Assembly (NCBI GenBank): GCA_033964015.1
Contig: CM066919.1
Coordinates: 29,789,459 to 29,853,458 of the forward strand
Length of the DNA stretch: 64,000 nt
Direction: 5' to 3'
Source of the DNA: Scolanthus callimorphus
Taxonomy: Eukaryota > Cnidaria > Anthozoa > Actiniaria > Edwardsiidae
This document shows positions 22,936 through 32,900 of this stretch, piece by piece (the stretch's first letter is position 1; every line of letters starts with the position of its first letter). The position numbers were made by a program, and so were the translations under genes. The notes under the pieces are model-generated. The model had not been told where the DNA came from. It did not search any database and saw only the letters and a list, made by a program, of their open reading frames with translations.

Positions 22936-23490
22936 GTTGCGGAGTCTACATTTCAATTCTGCTTGTTGAAGAAAATAATAAAACATAAACAGTTTGAAAC
23001 TTAGATAGACACAATCTACTAATGGTGCTCTCTCTAAAAACACATAGCAGTCTAGGCTGTTTAGCTTGAGCTTGGGAGAATTTGCTGTCCAATGAAGAAT
23101 TGTAGACTCCACAACGATTTTGGTACTTTTAGTTTTAATAAAAGTTACAAAAATAAACATTTTTTTCTGAAAGTTTGTAAACTTCTAATTTATCACTGTT
23201 GTAAAATATATATGGAATAAATTATTTAAAATTTGTTTCCTTCGAGCAATAACAAGTAATTAATTTTCGTTGCGGAGTCTACATTTTTGTTGCGGAATCT
23301 ACAACTACTTCTGGACTGCTAACTAGAAAACTGTTGAATTTGTTAGTAGTAGTTGTATTATTGTTGTAATACATAAGTAACAACCAAAAATTAGTGTTGG
23401 AAAGGTTGCAAGCCTATTAAATTAGTATATTTGCATTGCAGGATGCCAAGCTTGTTTATTTGTAGACTCCGCAACAGTAGACTCCACAAC
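22936..23490. repeat. Left subterminal cluster of GTAGACTCCGCAAC motifs
   Basis: Copies, with one-base variants (CACAAC, GGAATC), at 22936-22949 (-), 23102-23115 (+), 23269-23282 (-), 23289-23302 (-), 23462-23475 (+) and 23477-23490 (+). Spacing is irregular, so this is not a tandem repeat. Subterminal motif clusters of this kind often bind transposases in DNA transposons; that role is inferred. Confidence 0.75.
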
Positions 23491-23750
23491 AATTCCCAAA
23501 TTTTAATTCTGATCACCAAATAGCTGCAATTTACTGGAAAGGGATGATATTGATTTATTTGGAATTTTCTATTTAATTGAAGTACACTGATAGGATTGTT
23601 TTGTATTTTTGCCTTAGTTTTTCCTCTTGTGCCCTATTGTACGGTGTTTTGGTAACGACGAATTTCGTTATTATCAACATCTACTAATGCTAACAAAATT
23701 ACGTCAAAACAACAATACGTAAAACAAATAAACTATATATATACTTAGCC

Positions 23751-26456
23751 TGAATTCGGCCGTTAACTAATGGCGAGATTCGCGATAAGCATATATAAGT
23801 ATGGGTCTGAATTCGGCCGTTAACTAATGACGAGATTCGCGATCAGCATATATATGTATGAGTTCTGAATTCGGCCGTTAACTAATGACGAGATTCGCGA
23901 TCAGAATATATAAGTATGGGTCTGAATTCGGCCGTTAACTAACGACGAGATTCGCGATTAGAATAAATATGTATGAGTTCTGAATTCGGCCGTTAACTAA
24001 TGACGAGATTCGCGATCAGAATATATAAGTATGGGTCTGAATTCGGCCGTTAACTAACGACGAGATTCGCGATTAGAATAAATATGTATGAGTTCTGAAT
24101 TCGGCCGTTAACTAATGACGAGATTCGCGATCAGAATATATAAGTATGGGTCTGAATTCGGCCGTTAACTAACGACGAGATTCGCGATTAGAATAAATAT
24201 GTATGAGTTCTGAATTCGGCCGTTAACTAATGACGAGATTCGCGATCAGAATATATAAGTATGGGTCTGAATTCGGCCGTTAACTAAAACGACGAGATTC
24301 GCGATTAGAATAAATATGTATGAGTTCTGAATTCGGCCGTTAACTAATGACGAGATTCGCGATCAGAATATATATGTATGAGTTCTGAATTCGGCCGTTA
24401 ACTAATGACGAGATTCGCGATTAGAATAAATATGTATGAGTTCTGAATTCGGCCGTTAACTAATGACGAGATTCGCGATCAGAATATACATGTATGAGTT
24501 CTGAATTCGGCCGTTAACTAATGACGAGATTCGCGATTAGAATAAATATGTATGAGTTCTGAATTCGGTCGTTAACTAATGACGAGATTCGCGATCAGAA
24601 TATACATGTATGAGTTCTGAATTCGGCCGTTAACTAATGACGAGATTCGCGATTAGAATAAATATGTATGAGTTCTGAATTCAGCCGTTAACTAATGACG
24701 AGATTCGCGATTAGAATATACATGTATGAGTTCTGAATTCGGCCGTTAACTAACGACGAGATTCGCGATTAGAATAAATATGTATGAGTTCTGAATTCGG
24801 CCGTTAACTAATGACGAGATTCGCGATCAGAATATATAAGTATGGGTCTGAATTCGGCCGTTAACTAACGACGAGATTCGCGATTAGAATAAATATGTAT
24901 GAGTTCTGAATTCGGCCGTTAACTAATGACGAGATTCGCGATCAGAATATATATGTATGAGTTCTGAATTCGGCCGTTAACTAATGACGAGATTCGCGAT
25001 TAGAATAAATATGTATGAGTTCTGAATTCGGTCGTTAACTAATGACGAGATTCGCGATCAGAATATACATGTATGAGTTCTGAATTCGGCCGTTAACTAA
25101 TGACGAGATTCGCGATTAGAATAAATATGTATGAGTTCTGAATTCAGCCGTTAACTAATGACGAGATTCGCGATTAGAATATACATGTATGAGTTCTGAA
25201 TTCGGCCGTTAACTAATGACGAGATTCGCGATTAGAATAAATATGTATGAGTTCTGAATTCAGCCGTTAACTAATGACGAGATTCGCGATCAGAATATAC
25301 ATGTATGAGTTCTGAATTCGGCCGTTAACTAATGACGAGATTCGCGATTAGAATAAATATGTATGAGTTCTGAATTCGGCCGTTAACTAATGACGAGATT
25401 CGCGATCAGAATATACATGTATGAGTTCTGAATTCGGCCGTTAACTAATGACGAGATTCGCGATTAGAATAAATATGTATGAGTTCTGAATTCGGTCGTT
25501 AACTAATGACGAGATTCGCGATCAGAATATACATGTATGAGTTCTGAATTCGGCCGTTAACTAATGACGAGATTCGCGATTAGAATAAATATGTATGAGT
25601 TCTGAATTCGGCCGTTAACTAATGACGAGATTCGCGATCAGAATATACATGTATGAGTTCTGAATTCGGCCGTTAACTAATGACGAGATTCGCGATTAGA
25701 ATAAATATGTATGAGTTCTGAATTCGGTCGTTAACTAATGACGAGATTCGCGATCAGAATATACATGTATGAGTTCTGAATTCGGCCGTTAACTAATGAC
25801 GAGATTCGCGATTAGAATAAATATGTATGAGTTCTGAATTCAGCCGTTAACTAATGACGAGATTCGCGATCAGAATATACATGTATGAGTTCTGAATTCG
25901 GTCGTTAACTAATGACGAGATTCGCGATCAGAATATACATGTATGAGTTCTGAATTCAGCCGTTAACTAATGACGAGATTCGCGATCAGAATATACATGT
26001 ATGAGTTCTGAATTCAGCCGTTAACTAATGACGAGATTCGCGATTAGAATAAATATGTATGAGTTCTGAATTCGGTCGTTAACTAATGACGAGATTCGCG
26101 ATCAGAATATACATGTATGAGTTCTGAATTCGGCCGTTAACTAATGACGAGATTCGCGATTAGAATAAATATGTATGAGTTCTGAATTCAGCCGTTAACT
26201 AATGACGAGATTCGCGATCAGAATATACATGTATGAGTTCTGAATTCAGCCGTTAACTAATGACGAGATTCGCGATCAGAATATACATGTATGAGTTCTG
26301 AATTCGGTCGTTAACTAATGACGAGATTCGCGATCAGAATATACATGTATGAGTTCTGAATTCGGACGTTAACTAATGACGAGATTCGCGATTAGAATAA
26401 ATATGTATGAGTTCTGAATTCAGCCGTTAACTAATGACGAGATTCGCGATCAGAAT
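23751..26456 (+). repeat. Satellite array, forward orientation (57/58-bp unit, about 47 copies)
   Basis: Near-identical units starting GAATTCGGCCGTTAACTAAT, then GACGAGATTCGCGAT, then a variable AT-rich segment. Two linker types alternate (AGAATAAATATGTATGAGTT versus AGAATATATAAGTATGGGTC or AGAATATACATGTATGAGTT), so much of the array has a dimeric higher-order period of about 115 bp. High identity between neighbours implies recent amplification. Each unit has GAATTC, GTTAAC and TCGCGA. Confidence 0.95.
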
Positions 26457-27100
26457 TCGAAGACCGCAGACCCTACGGAAAACGAAGACCTATAAACAAA
26501 GACCTCTACGATTGCTTCACAGAAATGATTATCCAACACGGAGTCTAAATATAAATAGACACGAGTTATTTAAAATATTAAGGGTCTTCGTTTTCCGAAA
26601 GCGGAAAGCGAAGACCCCCATAAAAATAGCGTATTTTTCATAAGCTATCTGATTAACACACAGAGTCGCAGTAGTCCCGCTGCTACGTAAAATACATGAA
26701 AACTATTGAGCAAATTAAGGGTCTTCGTTTTCCGAAAGCGGGAAAACGAAGACCCCGATAAAAATAGCGTATTTTCCTTCAACCTTCCTCAAAACCACTG
26801 CTAAGCCTATCTGACTAACACCTAAACTCCCAGTTGTCACGTCAGTTGACACTGAGAATTATTGAAAAACTTCAGGGTCTTCGTTTTTTGAAAGCGGAAA
26901 ACGAAGACCCCGATAGAAAACAGCGTATTTTTCATCAAACTTTTTCAAAACCAGTGCTAAGCTATCTGATTAACACATAGAGTCCCAGTAGTCCCGCTGC
27001 TACGTAAAAAACTATTGAACAAATTAAGGGTCTTCAAATAGCGCTCGGATCCTGGTTCGGATCCCGGCTCGGGGGTATCGCGCGCACTTGATGCGCCCTC
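26457..27100. other. Spacer between the inverted satellite arrays, with three hairpins
   Basis: Holds three similar palindromes of about 37-40 bp (near 26580, 26721 and 26876) with arms GGGTCTTCGTTTTCCG and CGGAAAACGAAGACCCC, each in a copy of a longer (about 150-bp) repeated segment with AAAATAGCGTATTTT. At 27045-27075 a GGTTCGGATCCCGGCTCGG segment resembles a tRNA T-arm/B-box, suggesting a tRNA-derived scrap. Confidence 0.75.
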
Positions 27101-27815
27101 GTGATTAGTTAGTTAACGGCCGAATTCAGAACCCAATACATATTATATACTGATCGCGAATCTCGTCTTTAGTTAACGGCCGAATTCAGACCCATACATA
27201 TATATTCTGTTTGCGAATCTCGTCGTTAGTAAACGGCCGAATTGGGAACTCATACATATATTCTGATCGCGAATCTCGTCGTTAGTTAACGGCCGAATTC
27301 AGAATACTATATATGTTCTGATAGTGAATCTCGTCGTTAGTTAACGGCCGAATTCAGAACTCATACATATATATTCTGATCGCGAATCTCGTCATTAGTT
27401 AACGGCCGAATTGGGAACTCATACATTTAATATTTTCATCGCGAATCTCGTCATTAGTTAACGGCCGAATTCAGACCCATACATATATATTCTAATCGCG
27501 AATCTCGTCGTTAGTTAACGGCCGAATTGGGAACTCATACATATTTATTCTAATCGCGAATCTCGTCATTAGTTAACGGCCGAATTCATATATATTCTGT
27601 TTGCGAATCTCGTCGTTAGTTAACGGCCGAATTGGGAACTCACTACATATATATTCTGATCGCGAATCTCGTCATTAGTTAACGGCCGATTTGGGAACCC
27701 ATGCATATATTATTTTGATCGCGAATCTCGTCATCAGTTAACGGCCGAATTCAGAACTCATACATATATATTCTGTTCGCGAATCTCGTCGTTAGTTAAC
27801 GGCCGAATTCAAGAT
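27101..27815 (-). repeat. Satellite array, reverse orientation (about 12 diverged copies)
   Basis: Same unit as 23751-26456 but on the other strand (GTTAACGGCCGAATTC...GCGAATCTCGTC). Copies are more diverged and variable in length (some with GAATTGGGAACTC or shortened linkers), so this arm is older or less homogenised than the forward array. Confidence 0.9.
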
Positions 27816-27931
27816 AAGAAGTATATATAGATATTTTTTTAATATACTGATCCAATTTATGACGATTTTAAAATTGCATATGTATATGCAAGTAATAACG
27901 AAATACGTTATTACCATAATTCCCCCCTATT

Positions 27932-28327
27932 GTAGACTCCGCAACGTAGACTCCGCAACAACACCAGCCTTTATAAAATAAATCGTTTCTCCAAAAAAAT
28001 AAAACAAAGCAAGAAACTCTCTGTGTTTAAAATAAACACACATCAATGCTTCTTCTTTTAACAAAAACCACTATTCAAAACAGCTGAAAAATTCACAGAG
28101 ATTTCTAGCTAAAGTTACTTGTTGGAAATCAAAGGTTCTTCTGAGTAGACTCCGCAACACCCAATAAACAATAAAATATCTTGGAACCCCTTTAACTAGA
28201 ATGATGGTCAACTCTACTGTATAAAGTAATTATACTCTTATACCCTAGACATGTAAAGTCACTTTGACTGAAGTTCTAGATTTGAAGTTATGATGCCTCA
28301 AATCTCTCTGAATGTAGACTCCACAAC
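27932..28327. repeat. Right subterminal cluster of GTAGACTCCGCAAC motifs
   Basis: Copies at 27932-27945, 27946-27959 (directly abutting), 28145-28158 and 28314-28327 (last with CACAAC), all on the + strand. They mirror the left cluster and support treating 22634-28847 as one element. Confidence 0.75.
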
Positions 28328-28851
28328 ATACGGTTTACTGTGGAATGACCCGGGTCCATCTACCCTTAATTCTTAACGGGTATTCTCTCCTGAGATCTCC
28401 TTAGTATCGTGACCAAATTTTGGAGTCGATGCAATATTGTTTGTCGTTTTAAATTGAATGAGACTCGAGCGTCATTTTCACTGATGGCTGCCCAACAAGA
28501 AAGGCCTAATCGAGGTCGTCCTTATGCTAAAATGGCTTGGGAACACAATAAAAGCAGGATCTGGATATCGAAAAGGGTCCATGAGACATACGGTACTTCA
28601 CCTCAGACAACGATTTTGCAGCTCATTTGCCTAAAAACCCCTAAAAACTTACCATAATGTCGCCTCCTGACGAATGAACTCCAAATTATGTTTTCCCTGA
28701 GGCGACGTCGCGCGGGGCATGGGTACTTTCCCGCGAAAACAAAGTGTCCCGTGATTGGTTTATTTAAACAGGGAATCCCCGTTTTGAATGATAGTTATGG
28801 GATCGGCGGTCTTTGCTCGAGCATGGGTGTACCGTGACAGTCCCGCTTTAA

Positions 28852-29921
28852 CTTTATCATGAGCAAGCATCCCCCAATCATTTCATGAAATATTAGAGCT
28901 ATTCTAGAATACCATGCCACTGATTTTCCCAGGCATAATAACACAAAGGTTTATTAAAAAAAGTGGCAGGGTATTCTATAATGTAGCCAAAACATTCCCA
29001 ACCAGAGCCGTCGGAACAAGCCGGCAGCCGCCGGAGCTCTGGTGGCTACTTCATGTTTAATTGCTGACTACTTTTGCTGAATGTGAGACACAAAAGGTTT
29101 AATCCACAGAACTTTTTTAAATGCAGCATGAATCTCACCCAGAAACATATAAGTGAGTTGAAATGTGTAACAGCGCGACAACCTGCGAACAACTCGTGAT
29201 CAATAAACACCATATTTGGAAAGCATCAGGTTCTTCGTTTAACCAATCAGCAACGGGAGATTTGATTCGTCATATTTTCTAAAAAATAATGCGTGCAAAC
29301 TCCTCACAACAGAACAAGCACAAAATGAGCTTAGTTCACTGTTTTACCCATGCTCAATACCCACTAAAAATATTTTTTATCATAAGTTTTGCTGTTCTCG
29401 TAATATTATTGGCTGATTTGCCATGGTAAATAAGAGTGCAGACAATGCTGTTTGCATCAACACATGCGCACGCTTCTAAACCAACGGAAAACAGTTCGAA
29501 TGTGCGTGCAATCCCAACAGAAAAGTTGTGAATTTTGATTGGCTGCACGCAAGGGCATTGTTTTCTATATATGGTGTTTAGTGATTGTGAGTTGTTCGCT
29601 GGTTGTCACGTTTCAACTATGTTATATGTTTCTGGCTCACCTCATTGCTTGCAAAAATAAAATAAAAACTGGAATCCTTAAATTGTAGCCCCTCTTAAAA
29701 GTCTCCCAGCTCCGCGCCATGTCAGAATTGGCTGGCGAGGAAACTATCTTATTGCTTTGAAGCTATGAAATCATTGCATGTCGGCTGTCAGTCTTTCTTT
29801 TGCAGCCGTCTACTTTTTTGAGCAGCCGCCTACTTCAAAACATTTTGACAGCACTGCCAACCCTTATTTATTTTTGTATCTTATTTTCTATGTTTTTCTT
29901 ATTTTCTTTTCTCATCATTAG
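28852..29921. other. Region upstream of the ESCO exon, with one MITE
   Basis: No ESCO first exon could be identified here; it may lie here unrecognised or further upstream, beyond the satellite element. A large inverted repeat occupies 29129-29647. The ATG at 29800 opens into a hydrophobic stretch that ends in a textbook polypyrimidine tract and acceptor at 29920-29921, so it reads as intron, not as protein. Confidence 0.5.
29129..29647. mobile_element. MITE with CCAGAAACATATAA arms
   Basis: Left arm about 29129-29220 (CACCCAGAAACATATAAGTG, CGAACAACTCGTGATC, AAACACCATAT) is mirrored at about 29566-29647 (ATATGGTGTTTAGTGATTG, GAGTTGTTCGCTGG, TTATATGTTTCTGG). Imperfect but collinear over about 85 bp. 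Non-coding. Confidence 0.75.
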
Positions 29922-32900
29922 GGCTTCACCTCTGACCTACAGTAACAGCTCTTCATCTTCTTCATTGCCAACGGACTGGCTCTCGGCTATTGGACAGAGT
30001 GACGAAAGTGAGCAGCAAATGAGCAATGGTACTACTGAGGATGCAATTGAGGGAAGCTTGAGCTCTTCCTCATCACCCAGTGGCAGCACAACATGGCCCA
30101 GAGACTTGCAGTCAGGGTCCCAAGCTACATTAAGTGGATCATCTGATGTTGTATCTCCCAACAGTGGAATGAAGCCAAAGAGCTTTTATGGACAGAAGCT
30201 TTCTGCCTATGCATTTTCATTTCAAAGAAGCCCCTACAGTAATCACAATGGGAATAATGGTGCTGAGAGTGTTAAAGAAGAGCCACCCAAAAAGAGTGTC
30301 AAGAGAAAGCTAAAAACTAGTAGTGATTCCAATAAATCAAAACAAACTGGTAACAGTGCCAAGAAGATAAAGAAATTGTCTGTTCCATTGTGTGATGTCA
30401 TGAAGAACAGTCCATCTCCTAGGTCGTCACCTGTATTTATGATCAGAGAGAAGAATGGGATTGAAGAAATAACCAGTGGAAACAGTAGTATAGAAACACC
30501 TCAGCAGTCATGTACAGCTAGCACAGAATCACTACAAGTATGTTCTGATTATTCTAGTGGCATCAATGTGGAGAAAGTTTCACAACAGGATGACAGTAAG
30601 ATGAGCATGAATGGCAACCTGAATCATAATGATATCTTTGAAAAATCAAGTCCAGAAAACAAAGCATTGTCAAAGAAAAACAAAATGGGAAAGCAATCTC
30701 CATCAAGCATAATAGAGGAGGTTATGTTTGACCTTGGCTCTGTTTGCTCAGAGGGAAGTATCACAAGTGGATTTGGGTCTGTGAATTCTGGTGTATTTAT
30801 AAAAGAGGATAATGGAGATTATGTTTTTAGCTCAAATTCTGCATCTCCAGAGCTTGTTTGTAATGGACTGACAACATCACCTTCAAATGATTCAGACAGA
30901 AGTTACAGTCCAAGCATATCTAGCGAAACAGGAGCTGAAAGATCCCCTGAGCTTCAGACGTCAATCACTAAATTTTTCAAATCATCTATGGGTAAGCAAC
31001 AAAGCAGCCCAAAGGAGACCAAGAAGAATGGTGCGAAGAACAGCACTCCATCTGGAAAAGGAGAAAGGTGTGTTTTTATTTGATTTTATTTATTTTTGCA
31101 GCAAAAATAAGATGGCTATCTTAGTAGTAATTTGGTTGTTCAGGTGTCTTATGTAGTTAAATGCACTTATTGTGAAATGCACTGCAACCTTGTCATTAAA
31201 AATGCTCCTTACATGTTGCTCTTTACGTATATTTTCCAGAGTTTTAAATTTTTACATTTTTCAGGTCTGGGAAAAAGCAAAGTGGCAAGGGATTGGAACA
31301 AATGCATTTGGTGAGTAACAAAACAGTTCTGGGTGGGTGCATGAGCTCATTATCACAATTAAATTAAATAGTGTCCCAAAGCTTCAGTCAGATTGCATTT
31401 TCAGCCCACCTTGCTCTTGCTAGGTTTGAAGATTCAAATAAACTCTAGACAATGCAGCTTTATCCTAAGATCGGAATTTTAAAGCCCTTTTGCATCACTT
31501 TTCCTGAAAGGAAAACATCAGGTGCAGCATCAGTTGTCCCCAGCTTGAAATAACAGCCAAGCCATCTCAATTGTGTAGCCGGTACCCGGAACACTCTTAG
31601 CTTCAGCACATGATTTGGAATTTGAAGTGAAATCTAGGTGTATTAAAACATAGGTACGCAGAGCGTACAGGAAGCTATTTGCTGATGTTCTTTGGCACTT
31701 ATAGGACAGGACGCCCCACATGGAAATCAGCCGTTTTTATGTTTGTAAATTCAGTTGTTGTGGCCCAGGGGGGGTACTCGGATAAAAAAATGACGGGGAG
31801 GTCCAACAGAGCTCCAACTTTCATACCCAAAAAAATACCTGAGCCATAAATTTTATACCCAAAACATGACTTTTTTAATCACGAAGCGTCCGGTAAGAAA
31901 ACACAAAAAATTCGGCCACTTAGTAGATCAATTACCCGAAGAGGAACTTTTATTATTTATACATAAATATTGAAGTCGACCTTGGATTCAATAAGACTTT
32001 GATCTCAGAATTCATTTCTTAGACTTGTTCTTTCTCATTTCGCACCTGTAATGTTTTTCCCCTTTCAGTTTCATCCATATTTGTGTATGTCTTGTACTTT
32101 TATGGATAGTTCTTTGTCAATTTCGACCATTGTTTGCTGTATTCCACGCTCGATTTAAATAACTGATCGATCGCATGACTATAAACTCGCAAAACATTCA
32201 CCTCATAAATTAGGTGATTGGAACAAAGCAGCACGATGTTGAAAACATGCAGCACAAAACTGAGGAAAGGTTTTATTTTCAAGCGCTCTGGCATCATTTG
32301 ATCGCTTGTAGCAATAAATTTTAGAAAATATGTTGCACATGCTCAGTGGCAACTTCAATATTGTTAACGTTTTAGTACCTTAGCCATGGAAATATCCTAA
32401 ATAATACACGATAGTTGGTATGTATGACGTGATACCGAGAGCATGCTCAATTGACATCATGGCCTATGTTGCCTATATATGTGTTGGCAAAGGTGAAGTA
32501 CTTAGATGGGAGACGGGACGAGACACAGGATACCCAGCACCGAACAAGTGAATGCCATGATGATACAAGGGAGGGGATGGTGGGGAGATGTACCGATTGA
32601 TGTAGCAAGGGAGGGGAGGGTAAAGGTGATGCAGTGCTATGATTGGCTCAATTCAAATATTTGTAAGGCAGAAACTTCATGACCCGTGATTCTTGTGCGA
32701 CTGAAGTATAATCAATGTAGAAACAAGAGCAACATGGAGTGCAAGCTGGACGATTCCCGCGAAGTGACATACTCACATAGCCACATAGTTTGAGGGTGAT
32801 GACTAAGAAGCGATTTGCTGAGCAAATAGCTTCAAAAAATTATAAAGCCTCCTTATAAAGGAAAGAGCCAATGTCTTCAATAAAAGCCTTGACATAATAC

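Larger units (their letters stand above)
22634..28847. mobile_element. 6.2-kb TTAA-flanked element carrying inverted satellite arrays
   Basis: Left terminus AGCGGGACTGTCACGGTAC (22634-22652) is exactly repeated in reverse complement at 28829-28847, with TTAA directly outside both ends (22630-22633, 28848-28851). A second inverted pair lies further in: GGTCATTCCACGG near 22755 and GTGGAATGACCC near 28341. Ten copies of GTAGACTCCGCAAC-type words lie between the ends and the satellite arrays. The interior carries the satellite and no convincing transposase; the ORF at 28409-28657 has no recognised domain. Non-autonomous piggyBac/Kolobok-type is the likeliest class; this is inference from TTAA and termini. 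Confidence 0.8.

Noticed and set aside
26434..26643. ORF over the end of the satellite array
   Set aside because: It spans satellite, hairpin and spacer sequence with no recognisable protein; a chance open frame.
23751..27815. CRISPR-like array
   Set aside because: Units are contiguous 57/58-bp tandem copies with no unique spacers, in an animal genome with introns; this is satellite DNA.
28409..28657. ORF near the right end of the 6.2-kb element as a transposase
   Set aside because: It is short, has no recognised transposase motif or catalytic residues, and no further coding sequence adjoins it.
29800..29921. ATG at 29800 as the ESCO start codon, giving a hydrophobic leader
   Set aside because: The stretch reads as intron: a long T-rich polypyrimidine tract ending in CATCATTAG at 29921, followed by sequence with coding character. 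ESCO proteins are nuclear and have no hydrophobic leader.
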